DNA of 64,000 bases from Sphingomonas mollis (GCF_016427505.1 NZ_JAELXS010000004.1:248001-312000); one strand, 5' to 3'; shown: positions 9,547 through 18,628, counted from the first letter of the stretch. Numbers and translations: made by a program. The notes: generated from the sequence alone by a model not told the origin.

Positions 9547-10239
9547 ATGAGCCTGTTCTCGCCCCGCGCCGCGACGCGCAAGAAACCGTCGACCTCCCCG
9601 CTCCGCCAGCGCGTCGGCGCCGAGGTGGCCGCCCGGCTCGATGCGAACCCCGCGGCGGAACGTGCCGCCATTCAGGGTGCACAGGTCTATTACCATCCCG
9701 ACTTTCTCGATGCCGCGACCTGCGACCGGTTGATCGCGATGATCGACGCGCATCGCCGGCCCTCGACGCTGTTGTCGGACCGCAACGACCAGGGTTTCCG
9801 CACCAGCGACAGTTGCGACATGGATCGCTGGTCGCCAGACGTGCAGCCGATCGACGAAGGGATCGCGGCGCTCCTCGGCATCGATCCGCTTCACGGCGAA
9901 ACGATGCAGGGCCAGCGCTATGCCCCCGGCCAGCAATTCCGCGCCCATCACGATTATTTCCACGAAAGCGAAAGCTATTGGCAGCGGATGCTGCAAGAGG
10001 GCGGCCAGCGCACCTGGACCGCGATGATCTACCTGAACGACGTGGCCGAGGGTGGCGCGACGTGGTTCCCGCAGGCCGGCATCAAGGTTGCCCCCCGGCG
10101 CGGCATGATGCTCGCGTGGAACAACATGAAGCCAGACGGCAGCCCCAACGAACTGACCATCCACGAAGGGATGCCCGTGGTCGAGGGTGTGAAATACATC
10201 GTCACCAAATGGTTTCGCGAGGAACGCTGGATCAAATAG
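9547..10239 (+). CDS. 2-oxoglutarate/Fe(II) oxygenase, prolyl 4-hydroxylase type
   Basis: 230 residues. The C-terminal half is a double-stranded beta-helix of the P4Hc type: HHDYF supplies the His-x-Asp iron ligands, TIHEGMPVVEGVKYIVTKWF supplies the distal His and the Lys that binds 2-oxoglutarate. Such enzymes hydroxylate prolines in proteins or free substrates. Family bacterial members are about 200-290 residues, so it is complete. There are no obvious operon partners. The target is unknown. Confidence 0.87.
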   Translation: MSLFSPRAATRKKPSTSPLRQRVGAEVAARLDANPAAERAAIQGAQVYYHPDFLDAATCDRLIAMIDAHRRPSTLLSDRNDQGFRTSDSCDMDRWSPDVQPIDEGIAALLGIDPLHGETMQGQRYAPGQQFRAHHDYFHESESYWQRMLQEGGQRTWTAMIYLNDVAEGGATWFPQAGIKVAPRRGMMLAWNNMKPDGSPNELTIHEGMPVVEGVKYIVTKWFREERWIK

Positions 10240-10574
10240 CCTGTCCTACAGGCGCCATTCGTGACAGAGGTTAAATCCCTCTCCCACCGGGAGAGGGAGG
10301 GAGGCGCAAAGCGCCGGAAGGGTGAGGGTCGCCCGAAAACCGATCCACTCGAAAGCACCCCAGCCCATCCAGATCCTGAGACCCAAACGTTCATGAACAC
10401 CGCGATCAACATCCGAACGTCCCCCTCGCCGCAATCGCGGCCGATCGCGGCCGGCTGCGCGGAAACCACCCCCGCCTCGCACTCACGCGTACACGCGCGC
10501 GCGTCGCGCTCGCGTGTGAGGTGTGACTTTCGGGACTTTCCACGCGCTCGACACCCCCGCCGGACCATCCCCGC
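10240..10574. other. Intergenic stretch with palindromic element and alternating CG tract
   Basis: No gene is visible here. At 10277-10297 a perfect stem CCCTCTCCC-ACC-GGGAGAGGG is followed by GGCGC-AAA-GCGCC (about 10302-10314), a REP-like sphingomonad intergenic element that may terminate the oxygenase transcript. At 10484-10503 there are 20 bases of strictly alternating pyrimidine and purine, a pattern prone to form left-handed DNA. The recJ promoter is presumably in the last 60 bases. Confidence 0.6.
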
Positions 10575-12332
10575 ATGAGCGTGCTCGGCGTCACCCGATC
10601 CATCCTCGGCCAGCCCTGGCGCTGGCGATCGCTGTCCGCCGACGCCCGCGATGGTGCGCTCGGCGGCGACGGCCTGCTCGTCCAGCTCCTGCTGTCGCGC
10701 GGTTGCCCGCCCGATGCGATCGACGCGCACCGCACCCCCTCGATCCGGCATTTCATGCCCGATCCGTCGATCTTCCGCGACATGGACCGCGCCGCCGCCC
10801 GGCTCGCCGATGCGGTGCAGGCCGGCGAGCAGGTTGCGATCTTCGGCGATTACGATGTCGATGGCGCCACCTCCACCGCGCTGCTGGCGCGCGTCCTCGC
10901 CGATCTCGGCCTGATCGCCCGCCCCTACATCCCCGATCGCCTGCTGGAGGGATACGGCCCCACCGCCGCCGCCCTCGCCCGGCTGGCAGCCGAGGGCGCG
11001 TCGCTGATCCTCACCGTCGATTGCGGCGCACAGGCGTTCGACGCGTTCGAGGCGGTTCGCGACAACGGCGCCGACATCGTCGTCGTCGATCACCACAAAT
11101 GCTCCAGCGCCCTGCCCCCCGCCCACGCGCTGGTGAACCCCAACCGCCTCGACGAGGCCGTCGACGCCGCCGCGCACGGCCATCTCGCCGCGGTCGGCAT
11201 GTGCTTCCTGCTCGCCGCCGCGCTGGTTCGCACGCTGCGCGATCGCGGCTTCTTCGCCGATCGCCCCGAACCGAAGCTGATCGACCTGCTCGATCTCGTC
11301 GCGCTCGGCACCGTCGCCGACGTCGCGCAACTCCGCGGCCTCAACCGTGCCTTCGTGACGCAGGGGTTGAAGGTCATGGCCGGTCGCCGCAACATCGGCC
11401 TGTCCGCCCTGATCGAGGCGTCGCGCCTGACCCGCGCGCCCACCGCGCAGGATCTCGGCTTCGCGCTCGGCCCCCGCATCAACGCCGGCGGCCGCGTCGG
11501 CCGCGCCGATCTCGGCACCCGGCTGCTCATCACCACCGATCCGGACGAGGCCCGCACCCTCGCCGCCGAACTCGACCGCCTGAACGAGGAACGGCGCGCG
11601 ATCGAAGCCGCCGTGCAGGTCGAGGCCGATCTGCGCATCGACGCACAGGCAAACGTCGTCCTCGTCTGGGGTCGGGGCTGGCACCCCGGCGTCATCGGCA
11701 TCGTCGCCGGTCGCCTGAAGGAACGGCTCGGCCGCCCCGTCGTCGTCGTCGCGGTGGACGAACACGGCATCGGCAAGGGGTCGGGCCGCTCGATCACCGG
11801 GGTCGATCTCGGCGCCGCGATCATGGCCGCGCGCGAACACGGCCTGCTGGTCGCCGGCGGCGGCCACGCGATGGCCGCCGGCCTGACGATCGAGGAAGCG
11901 CACCTCCCCGCGCTGGCCACCTTCCTGAACGAACGCCTGTCGGACACCGTCACCCGCGCCCGCGAGGACCGCGCGTTGCTGCTGGATGCGGTGCTCGCCC
12001 CCGGCGGCGTCACCCCCGCGCTGGTCGAATCGCTGGAGGTCGGCGGCCCCTACGGCGCCGGCTGGCCCGCCCCCCGCGTCGCCGCCGGTCCGTTCCGCCT
12101 CGTCAAGGTCGATATCGTCGGCAACGGCCACATCCGCGTCATCGCCGCCGGCGACGACGGCCGCAGCATCAAGGCCATGGCCTTCCGCGCCGCCGACACC
12201 GATCTGGGTCAGGCACTGCTCGCCTGCCCCCCCCATCGCCGCCTCTGGCTGGCTGGCCGCGCCCGCCTCGACGACTGGGGATCACGCCCCGCCGCCGAAC
12301 TTCATGTCGAAGATGCTGCATGGGCGGATTGA
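10575..12332 (+). CDS. recJ: Single-stranded-DNA exonuclease RecJ
   Basis: 585 residues, the normal RecJ length. It degrades single-stranded DNA 5' to 3' in recombination and mismatch repair. The DHH phosphoesterase motifs are intact: IFGDYDVDGATST with Asp92 and Asp94, and VVVDHHK with Asp172, His173 and His174. A DHHA1 domain follows (GGGHAMAAGLTI), then an OB-like C-terminus. It ends 41 bp before tRNA-Glu. Confidence 0.95.
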   Translation: MSVLGVTRSILGQPWRWRSLSADARDGALGGDGLLVQLLLSRGCPPDAIDAHRTPSIRHFMPDPSIFRDMDRAAARLADAVQAGEQVAIFGDYDVDGATSTALLARVLADLGLIARPYIPDRLLEGYGPTAAALARLAAEGASLILTVDCGAQAFDAFEAVRDNGADIVVVDHHKCSSALPPAHALVNPNRLDEAVDAAAHGHLAAVGMCFLLAAALVRTLRDRGFFADRPEPKLIDLLDLVALGTVADVAQLRGLNRAFVTQGLKVMAGRRNIGLSALIEASRLTRAPTAQDLGFALGPRINAGGRVGRADLGTRLLITTDPDEARTLAAELDRLNEERRAIEAAVQVEADLRIDAQANVVLVWGRGWHPGVIGIVAGRLKERLGRPVVVVAVDEHGIGKGSGRSITGVDLGAAIMAAREHGLLVAGGGHAMAAGLTIEEAHLPALATFLNERLSDTVTRAREDRALLLDAVLAPGGVTPALVESLEVGGPYGAGWPAPRVAAGPFRLVKVDIVGNGHIRVIAAGDDGRSIKAMAFRAADTDLGQALLACPPHRRLWLAGRARLDDWGSRPAAELHVEDAAWAD

Positions 12333-12372
12333 CGTACGCGTTTCTCTGCCCTAACCGACCCCCACGCCCGAC

Positions 12373-12447
12373 GGCCCCTTCGTCTAGCGGTTAGGACGCG
12401 GCCCTTTCACGGCTGAAGCACGGGTTCGATTCCCGTAGGGGTCACCA
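12373..12447 (+). tRNA. tRNA-Glu (anticodon UUC), integration target
   Basis: 75 bases including encoded CCA. The acceptor stem pairs GGCCCCT with AGGGGTC, the anticodon loop is CTTTCAC with anticodon TTC, and the T arm reads CGGGTTCGATTCCCG. The final 17 bases (12431-12447) are the left attachment core of the genomic island and restore a complete tRNA. They recur exactly at 40335-40351. Confidence 0.96.
12431..12447 (+). repeat. attL core (17-bp direct repeat)
   Basis: TCCCGTAGGGGTCACCA, the end of tRNA-Glu, matches 40335-40351 base for base. The match breaks immediately on both sides, which defines the core. Confidence 0.92.
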
Positions 12448-12496
12448 GCACTGCTGGAATGCGCGAAATCCCAGGATTTACGCCAGCTTCATCGTT

Positions 12497-12520
12497 CGCA
12501 GGTATAGCGAGCGAGTATAG
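12497..12520 (+). repeat. Left-end arm-type repeats
   Basis: CGCAGGTATAG (12497-12507) recurs exactly at 40262-40272 near the right end. A variant AGTATAG follows at 12514-12520 just before the integrase start. Short repeats near both ends are typical binding sites of the recombinase arm domain. That role is inferred. Confidence 0.45.
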
Positions 12521-12526
12521 AAGCGC

Positions 12527-14347
12527 ATGGTGCAGATGATCACCCCCTGGAAACACCCACAGACCGGCATCTACTATCTCTACAAGGAACTGCCGCCCCA
12601 CCTCCGCGACGAGATGGGCAAGCGCCAGATCCGCCGTTCCCTGAAGACCCGTGATCCCGCCGAAGCCAAGCGCCTGTTCGTCCAGGCTCACGCCGCCCTC
12701 GAGCAGGAGATGGCCGCGGCCGAGGCGCGCATCGCCGCGCGCAAGGTTGCCGACGATATCTCGCCCGAGCGGGCTAGGGTCGTGGTGGACGCCTTTATCC
12801 GCACCCGGCACAATCCCGGGCACTATGCGCGCTGGCCCACCCTCGGGCTGACCTTCTGGCTCGAGGACGCCGCCCGGTTCGTGCTTGGCGCCGAGCACCC
12901 GCTGGCGATGCTCCCGGCCTATGGCACCGCCGAGGATCTGCTGAAGCGGCGCGGAGAGCCGCTACCGGGCGACTGCTGGCTGGACGTGGTGCGCCAGCTG
13001 CCACCGTCCGAATGGCTGAAGGCAAGCGAGCCTGTCCTAAAGGAGATCTTTCGGGACCAGAAACCGGCTGTCGCGCGGACCCCGTCCAACGAACTGCTGA
13101 TCATGCAGGCATGGAACGCGTGCGTGCGCGACGACAACGCGTGTCTGCGTTCGGATGTTGATGCGCCGCGCCGCATCGGGGCCAAGCCGCGGCTGCGTGC
13201 CGACCTGACGTTCCGTGAACTGCTGAAGCTGTGGAACGAGGAGAAGAAGCCGCGGCCACAGTCCTATGCCGAGGTGGAGCGCGCGACCGAGGACCTGATC
13301 GACTACCTGACCGACATTCCCGTCGAGAGCCTCACCTCCGACATGCTGATGGACTATCGCGACGACGCCAGGAAGCTGCCCGCCACCATGCCACGCGCCG
13401 ACCGGTCGCTGCCCTTCAACGAGCGCCTCGCCCGTCACGAGCATAGCGACACGGAACGGGTAAGCGCGACCACCCTCAAGAAACGCATTGGCAGTATCCA
13501 GGCGCTGCTCGGATTCGCCCACCAGCAGCGCTGGATCACGAACAACGTCGGCACCGGCGTGCGGATCTCCGGATACAGCCGTGCGGGACGCGGGCGGCGC
13601 AGCTTTCTGCCCGGCGAGCTGCGCCAGCTGTTCGCCAGCGACCTCTTCACGCGTCCCGACCTGCTCCTGCACCGGCGCGCGGCGGTCAGCGACGTGACGC
13701 TGTACTGGATGTTCTTGCTTGGACTGACGTCCGGCGCCCGGCTGGAGGAAGTCGGACAGGCCCGCGTCGCGGACGTGAAGACCGACGACGGCATCCTCTA
13801 CATCGACATCGACGACGTTCCGGGCGCCGCCACCGACGCCAGCCTCCCCGACAAGTCGGTGAAGACGCAGGGCTCGCGACGGATCATCCCGATTCACGAC
13901 CATGTCCTGGCGCTCGGCTTCGGCAGGTACGTCGACGCGCTGCGGACCGCGGGAAGCGATCTGCTCTTCCCCGATCTGCGTCCGAGCACCTTCGGCAAGC
14001 TCACCAAGGAGGCGAGCCGCCGCCTCAACCGCTACATCAACGCCATCGTTAGCACCGACGGGCGGCTCGTATTCCATTCGCTTCGGCACCGCTTCAAGGA
14101 CGAGGGGCGCTCGGCCGAGATCCAGGAACGCGTGCTCGACCAGCTCTGCGGCCACGCGCCGGCAACGGTCGGCGGACGCTATGGCGAAGGCGCAGACATC
14201 GCGGCGCTGAAGCGAAGCCTCGATCGCCTCCGCTTCGACTCCGTCGACTGGGACCGCCTGCGGGGCACGGCGGCCGCCATTGCTTGGCCGCCGGTAATCG
14301 CTCAAGTGATTGCCCGCGCCAAGGCTGGAACGGAGCAGGCGTCATGA
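12527..14347 (+). CDS. Tyrosine recombinase (island integrase, DUF6538-type N-terminus)
   Basis: 606 residues. It should integrate and excise the island at tRNA-Glu. The N-terminus (ITPWKHPQTGIYYLYKELP) resembles the DUF6538 arm domain of tRNA-targeting integrases; a SAM-like core-binding region lies around 220-330, and the catalytic domain carries Arg405 (SGARLEE), His517 and Arg520 (HSLRH) and Tyr552 (GGRYGEG). It starts 80 bp from attL and reads inward, the usual arrangement. The nearby in-frame ATG at 12536 is an alternative start. It overlaps the next small gene by 4 bp. Confidence 0.93.
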   Translation: MVQMITPWKHPQTGIYYLYKELPPHLRDEMGKRQIRRSLKTRDPAEAKRLFVQAHAALEQEMAAAEARIAARKVADDISPERARVVVDAFIRTRHNPGHYARWPTLGLTFWLEDAARFVLGAEHPLAMLPAYGTAEDLLKRRGEPLPGDCWLDVVRQLPPSEWLKASEPVLKEIFRDQKPAVARTPSNELLIMQAWNACVRDDNACLRSDVDAPRRIGAKPRLRADLTFRELLKLWNEEKKPRPQSYAEVERATEDLIDYLTDIPVESLTSDMLMDYRDDARKLPATMPRADRSLPFNERLARHEHSDTERVSATTLKKRIGSIQALLGFAHQQRWITNNVGTGVRISGYSRAGRGRRSFLPGELRQLFASDLFTRPDLLLHRRAAVSDVTLYWMFLLGLTSGARLEEVGQARVADVKTDDGILYIDIDDVPGAATDASLPDKSVKTQGSRRIIPIHDHVLALGFGRYVDALRTAGSDLLFPDLRPSTFGKLTKEASRRLNRYINAIVSTDGRLVFHSLRHRFKDEGRSAEIQERVLDQLCGHAPATVGGRYGEGADIAALKRSLDRLRFDSVDWDRLRGTAAAIAWPPVIAQVIARAKAGTEQAS

Positions 14348-14589
14348 GCCCGGACGACCGTGACGACCTCAGCGTCTACCTGATCTTTTCCGAGCCCGAT
14401 GACCGGTTCTACCGGGTGGTGCGAAGCGTCGCCGGTGCCGGGTACGCAGTGCTCCGATATGCATCTTTGCACCGCAACGTAATCGGACTGGTGCCGGACG
14501 AAGTTGGACCGTTCAATATGGAAATGGTAGACGCCGCGCTGCCGATGGACGCACCGTCTATGTGCGTGCGGCAGACGGGGGCGAACTGA
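14344..14589 (+). CDS. Small unknown protein coupled to the integrase
   Basis: 81 residues. The start codon overlaps the integrase stop (ATGA at 14344-14347), so translation is probably coupled. The protein has a DDLSVYLIFSEPDDRFYRVVRS start and no Cys cluster, membrane segment or recognisable fold. A role as a recombination directionality factor would suit its position but is a guess. Confidence 0.6.
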   Translation: MSPDDRDDLSVYLIFSEPDDRFYRVVRSVAGAGYAVLRYASLHRNVIGLVPDEVGPFNMEMVDAALPMDAPSMCVRQTGAN

Positions 14590-14824
14590 TCGCTCGAATT
14601 GAACGACGACTACTGGCGCCTTGATGTCGCACGACTGATGTCCGCACCATGCCTATTCATTTCTGGATGGGATCAACCATCAGTGCGAACTTTGGCGGTT
14701 TTCTGCGCTGCATCCCTTTTTTGGTGAAAATCCGACATGGCGAATGGCGTGGCCAACTTCCGACGCCGTTCGCAAAAGTTCGCACCTCGACCTTCCATCC
14801 TGAAACGGTCGTCGAACAGCGAAA

Positions 14825-14850
14825 GGGCCGGCACCCCGAGGTGCCGGCCC
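14825..14850 (-). terminator. Hairpin after the second integrase
   Basis: A perfect 11-bp stem, GGGCCGGCACC with GGTGCCGGCCC, and a CCGA loop lies 30 bp beyond the stop codon of the minus-strand integrase. On the minus strand it is followed by TTTCG, a short T tract. It probably ends that transcript. Confidence 0.6.
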
Positions 14851-14879
14851 CAGTCGGCCCAGCATGTTCGAAGCAGGCG

Positions 14880-16064
14880 TCAGCCGGGCAGCGCCACGAC
14901 GGACTGTGTCCGGGGAAATACGGACGGCGCCGGCCGGCAGATCGGCTCGACCAGTTCCCTCCGGCACATGGAGGCGCCTGCAGCCGGTCCGGTCACCCGC
15001 AGCGGAGCGGACAGCGCGTGCACCTCCCGCTGCGTCGGCAGCGCGGCATGCCGGACCAGCCGGGCCATCGCCTCGATCGCGAGCTGACGACGCCTCAGGT
15101 ACTTCATCGCCATCTCGTAGGTGCGATGACCGATGATCGAGCAGATCTGATCCACGTCGCAGCCCGCATCGCGCAGGAGTGCGGCGGTAGCATACCGGCT
15201 GCCGTGAGGCGTACGACGCGGCATGTTGGGGATGCGCGCCACCAGCGCCTTCAGGCGATAGTAGAAACCCCGCTCGCCGATCGGCTCGCCCGTCCGGTTC
15301 GTGACTATGAACCCGGACACCGGTCCCTGTGCACGCAGCCTGTCGAGCTCGGCACGCAGAACCGGATGCATCGGGATCGTCAGGTCCTCCTTCGTCTTGG
15401 ACTGCCGCACACGGACGAAGTCTCCGACCACCTGCGACCAGTTCATGCGCCACACGTCGCCGGGACGCTGGCCAGTGCACAGCGCGATGATGATCAACGT
15501 CCGAATCGCACCGGTCGCGTACTGGAGCATCAACGCGATCTCCTCATGGCTCCACGGCTCATGACCGGCGCCCTTACTCTTGATACGCCGCAGGCGCAGG
15601 GCCGGATTTAGACCCTGAAGGACGTATCCGCGGTCGCCAGCAAACACATAGAGCCGGCTGATGAACAGGCGCATGACCTCGGCATAGCCGATCGCCATCC
15701 TGTTTCTCACCGCCGCCAGCATGTCGACCGTGGTGTGCTGCATCGCACAGTCGCCGAGATACTTCGAAACCGACTTCCCGAACTGAAGGTAGTTCGCCTG
15801 CGTTCGCGCAGAAAGTGCGCGAAACTCCACGTCCTCGTAGAACTTGCGGAGGACGTAGTCGAACGTGCCCTTGCTCGGCTTGGCCGCGATCGGCGCTGGC
15901 CTGACGGTCAGCGCCAGACACTCGGCATATTTGGCTTCGAATCTGGGGTGGCCAGGCCGTTCCGGCAGAGGCGCATCGAACCCCCGATAGCGGAACCGCC
16001 AGTATTTGGCCTTCGCCAGATAGGTGTATGCCGGCCTAACTGCCGGCTGGTTTACTTTGCCCAT
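14880..16064 (-). CDS. Second tyrosine recombinase/integrase
   Basis: 394 residues. The full catalytic set is present: Arg200 (CTGQRPGD), Lys224, His287 and Arg290 (PHGSR), His313 (IGHRT) and Tyr322 (MKYL). The N-terminal arm domain (YWRFRYRGF) suits a phage-type integrase. It is unrelated in sequence to the tRNA-proximal recombinase and points the other way. It overlaps the upstream helix-turn-helix gene by 29 bp, the usual excisionase-integrase order. It could be left from an element that inserted into, or fused with, this island. Confidence 0.9.
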   Translation of the reverse strand: MGKVNQPAVRPAYTYLAKAKYWRFRYRGFDAPLPERPGHPRFEAKYAECLALTVRPAPIAAKPSKGTFDYVLRKFYEDVEFRALSARTQANYLQFGKSVSKYLGDCAMQHTTVDMLAAVRNRMAIGYAEVMRLFISRLYVFAGDRGYVLQGLNPALRLRRIKSKGAGHEPWSHEEIALMLQYATGAIRTLIIIALCTGQRPGDVWRMNWSQVVGDFVRVRQSKTKEDLTIPMHPVLRAELDRLRAQGPVSGFIVTNRTGEPIGERGFYYRLKALVARIPNMPRRTPHGSRYATAALLRDAGCDVDQICSIIGHRTYEMAMKYLRRRQLAIEAMARLVRHAALPTQREVHALSAPLRVTGPAAGASMCRRELVEPICRPAPSVFPRTQSVVALPG

Positions 16065-16356
16065 TGTTCAACCTTGCGAAGAATCGCCGCTCCATTGCCC
16101 GCACGCCGACAGAGGGATCCGCGATCCGCGACGGCATTCCGGCCATCCGGTCCGCCCAGAGGTCGAGGTCCTGCCGGTCCCAGAGCACGCGCCGTCCAAT
16201 CCGCCGCGGCGCGATGCCGAGCGAACGGAAGGTCTTGTCACACACGCCGAAATAGGCGCAGGCGAGCCGCAGCGGCATCAGTCTCGGCCAGTCGGGAAGC
16301 CGCGCTCGCGCGCCTGTCGTCTCGCTGACCATCTCGTCGTCATCGTCGTGCTGCAT
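16036..16356 (-). CDS. Excisionase-like helix-turn-helix protein
   Basis: 106 residues from the ATG at 16356, preceded by AGGAG nine bases upstream; a longer frame to 16449 lacks this site. It starts with an acidic run (DDDDE). The middle, MPLRLACAYFGVCDKTFRSL followed by RRIGRRVLWDRQDLDLW, has the layout of AlpA/excisionase-type winged helices (recognition helix, then wing with a conserved W-D). Its overlap with the integrase supports a part in excision control. Confidence 0.72.
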   Translation of the reverse strand: MQHDDDDEMVSETTGARARLPDWPRLMPLRLACAYFGVCDKTFRSLGIAPRRIGRRVLWDRQDLDLWADRMAGMPSRIADPSVGVRAMERRFFARLNNGQSKPAGS

Positions 16357-16749
16357 CGACCGCCGCTCCTGAAGGGAATGCGGCCGCAATCGCCCGCGGA
16401 AACCATCAGGCCTCCACGATCCTCCGAAGACCGCATGGGAGTCGGGCAAAAACCGAACACTACGTGAACGGTTCCCGTCTCATCCTGAAAACGGGCGTCG
16501 CAGTCCGACGTGACGAGTGTTGACGTCCGGGGTGCAGCGTGCGATTCGGATCGCAGCCGCTTCAGCCGGATGTCGTCTTCGAGTTAAAGCTCAAGTCGGC
16601 TTCATGACCTTCTCCTTACGGTGGTGGGGTCCGGCACGAGCGGTCCGCGGGGCCTGCCGCTCCTACGGAGGCCCCGCACCTTCCTTCCGGACGGGCATGA
16701 TCGGCGGCGCGCTAGGCGTCTCCGACCGGCGTTCCTGCGATCGCGGCGG
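16357..16749. other. Intergenic stretch between excisionase-like and winged-helix genes
   Basis: I see no convincing gene here; frames on the plus strand have shadow-like composition. A hairpin GCGGGGCCT-N13-AGGCCCCGC at 16647-16677 lies about 70 bp past the end of the 16750-17226 gene and may terminate it. The promoter of the excisionase-integrase pair is presumably in 16360-16500. Confidence 0.5.
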
Positions 16750-17226
16750 TCACGCCGCGTCGCTCGCCGCGACCTTCGGGCCGCGGAACCTTACGACCTC
16801 GCCGCCGGCGGCACCGATCCGCCACTTGGCCAAGTCCGGCACGTGCTCGACCTCGTCCCGGCGCGCGAGCTTGCGAAGCAGCGGCGACACGCTCGTGCGC
16901 GGGATCGCCTCGCCGAACCGGTTCTGGACCGCGTCGATCAGCTCGCGCACGCCCATCGGCTCTGCCGCGTCGGCAAGGACCTCGACCAGCATCGCGCGGT
17001 GCGTGGGCCGCTTCCCGCCGGCAGAAGCGACCGGCGGCAAACAGGCGACGTAGCCTCCGGCCAGATCGCAGGCGGGATCTCCGGCCATCATCAGGACGCC
17101 AGCAAGGCCGTCCCGTCGCCGCGTCAGCCGCGCGATCTGCTCGTCCAGAGCCGTCTTCTCCCGGCGCACCTCGACGAGGTCGAAGGTGGCGTAGCGGCTC
17201 GCTGCGGCAGGGGGCGATTCGGTCAT
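16750..17226 (-). CDS. Winged-helix-like protein A of a divergent related pair
   Basis: 158 residues. A coiled-coil-like region near residues 20-45 (VEVRREKTALDEQIARLTRR) precedes a C-terminal domain with VRELIDAVQNRFG and RTSVSPLLRKL. The latter closely matches the C-terminus of the divergently transcribed gene at 17331 (ADIIHAIRERFG, RTSVSPLLSKL). The helix-turn-helix-wing spacing suggests DNA binding, but the family has no name I can give. The two starts are 104 bp apart around a C10 tract. Confidence 0.65.
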   Translation of the reverse strand: MTESPPAAASRYATFDLVEVRREKTALDEQIARLTRRRDGLAGVLMMAGDPACDLAGGYVACLPPVASAGGKRPTHRAMLVEVLADAAEPMGVRELIDAVQNRFGEAIPRTSVSPLLRKLARRDEVEHVPDLAKWRIGAAGGEVVRFRGPKVAASDAA

Positions 17227-17299
17227 GCCGCGACCATGACGATCGCGCCTGCATGAGTCAAAGCAAATCCTCCGGCGACCACCCTCTACTTGTCCTCTG

Positions 17300-17309
17300 C
17301 CCCCCCCCC
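17300..17309 (+). repeat. Poly-C tract (C10) between divergent regulator-like genes
   Basis: Ten consecutive C residues lie in the 104-bp gap between the two winged-helix genes, 22 bp before the ATG at 17331. Runs of this length are prone to slippage and could alter promoter spacing. They are also a common place for sequencing errors. Confidence 0.7.
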
Positions 17310-17330
17310 GAAATTCGAAAGGAAGAAGTC

Positions 17331-17975
17331 ATGCCAATAAACAGGGAGCTGTCGTCACGGATCGTGACGGAGGCGCAGCGCATCATCGCGCTGACCGCCC
17401 AGATCGACACGGCGCTCGACCTCGCGGACCAGCTGAGCGGCAGCAGGCGCGACGCGCTGATCGAGCTTGGCCGGCTAACCGGCATGGGCGATGTCGGCGA
17501 CGTCGACCGGGCGGTCAGGATGGACCGGACGATCGCAGACACCATGCTCGTGCTCGTCGCGCGCGCGGGGCCCAAGGGCATCTCGCGCGAGCGGCTTCTG
17601 GACGAAGCGGCGATGCGGTTCGACGAGGACGTCAGCGAGGCCGAGATGGACCAGGCTCTCGAGAAGCTGGTGGCCTCGGAAGAGATTCATGCTCTCGGCC
17701 AGGGCTATGGGCTCGGGACGGGGCAGAGCACGTCGCGACGCCTGGGCGGCTACAGCGCCCGCCAGGCGCACGGCCGCACGCACAAGGACATGATCCTCGA
17801 GGTGCTGCGGAACGCGCCCGGACCGCTCGGCGTGGCCGACATCATCCACGCCATCAGGGAACGCTTCGGTGCCGAGGTCTCGCGCACCAGCGTGTCGCCA
17901 CTTCTCAGCAAGCTGGACATCAAGGGCGGCATCGTCGTCCATATCGACGACAAGTGGACCGTACCAAAGGCCTGA
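17331..17975 (+). CDS. Winged-helix-like protein B of a divergent related pair
   Basis: 214 residues. The ATG at 17331 follows AAGGAAG; an in-frame start at 17253 would lie before the C10 tract and has no clear ribosome site. The N-terminal helix resembles a dimerisation segment, then come two tandem winged-helix-like parts: RTIADTMLVLVARAGPKGIS (about residues 70-130) and MILEVLRNAPGPLGVADIIH (about 150-214). The second matches the divergent neighbour. A regulatory role is likely but unproven. Confidence 0.68.
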   Translation: MPINRELSSRIVTEAQRIIALTAQIDTALDLADQLSGSRRDALIELGRLTGMGDVGDVDRAVRMDRTIADTMLVLVARAGPKGISRERLLDEAAMRFDEDVSEAEMDQALEKLVASEEIHALGQGYGLGTGQSTSRRLGGYSARQAHGRTHKDMILEVLRNAPGPLGVADIIHAIRERFGAEVSRTSVSPLLSKLDIKGGIVVHIDDKWTVPKA

Positions 17976-18112
17976 TGGAGTCTTTTCCTAAATTTATCCT
18001 CCATTCCATGAGTCCAAATCGTTCTCGCTACGTTCTGCAGTTTCTGGATGAGACGAACGATCCATCCTGAAATGACGCGCCTTCCGACGCGCCGTGAACG
18101 GAGTCCCACGAC

Positions 18113-18628
18113 ATGAGGAACATCGCCTTCGAAGACCAGCTCGAAGCGCTCGGCGACAGGGGCTCGGGCCCGCTGTCCTGGTGGCGCACGAGCTCCTGCA
18201 CCACCTTCCTTGCCGACGCTCGCATCGTAGAGACCGCCGTGGTCTCGATCGTCTCGGTCAGCCGCCTCGCGCCGCCTGCGCTCATCGCGGAACTGGCGAC
18301 GAACCACGAGGACGAGCTCGCCCCGACCTGGAACGATCTCGCTCACCTCTTCTTCTCGATGGACGCGATGGCGCTCGGCATCAGCTACGACATCGCCGGC
18401 AGCTGCGCAGCTCTCTCCGCCCGGCAGATCGATCCGATCGGGACCGTCATGCTGCTGAAGGCGCTTGCCGAACCGTATATCACCCGCGATCCCGAGACCC
18501 GCATCTGGGTGGCCAGCACCTGGCTGGCGGAGCGCGGCTCGCTGCTCAACCAGACGACGCTGTCGACAGTGGACTGGTGGCAGACCGCCCGCGGGCACCA
18601 GACGCCCCTGCTCGCGGGAGAAGCGTGA
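18113..18628 (+). CDS. Unknown protein, first gene of an overlapping operon
   Basis: 171 residues with no recognised family. The middle is mixed hydrophobic (ISYDIAGSCAALSARQ) without a clear membrane span; Trp pairs occur near both ends (LSWWRT, VDWWQT). It opens a run of five genes (18113-20750) whose starts and stops overlap by 1-8 bp, so they are almost certainly translated together. The preceding 137-bp gap has a GACGCGCCTTCCGACGCGCC repeat but no obvious terminator. Confidence 0.6.
   Translation: MRNIAFEDQLEALGDRGSGPLSWWRTSSCTTFLADARIVETAVVSIVSVSRLAPPALIAELATNHEDELAPTWNDLAHLFFSMDAMALGISYDIAGSCAALSARQIDPIGTVMLLKALAEPYITRDPETRIWVASTWLAERGSLLNQTTLSTVDWWQTARGHQTPLLAGEA

Noticed and set aside
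16517..17256. Plus-strand frames opposite the winged-helix gene
   Set aside because: Composition and overlap with a better-supported minus-strand gene mark them as antisense shadows.
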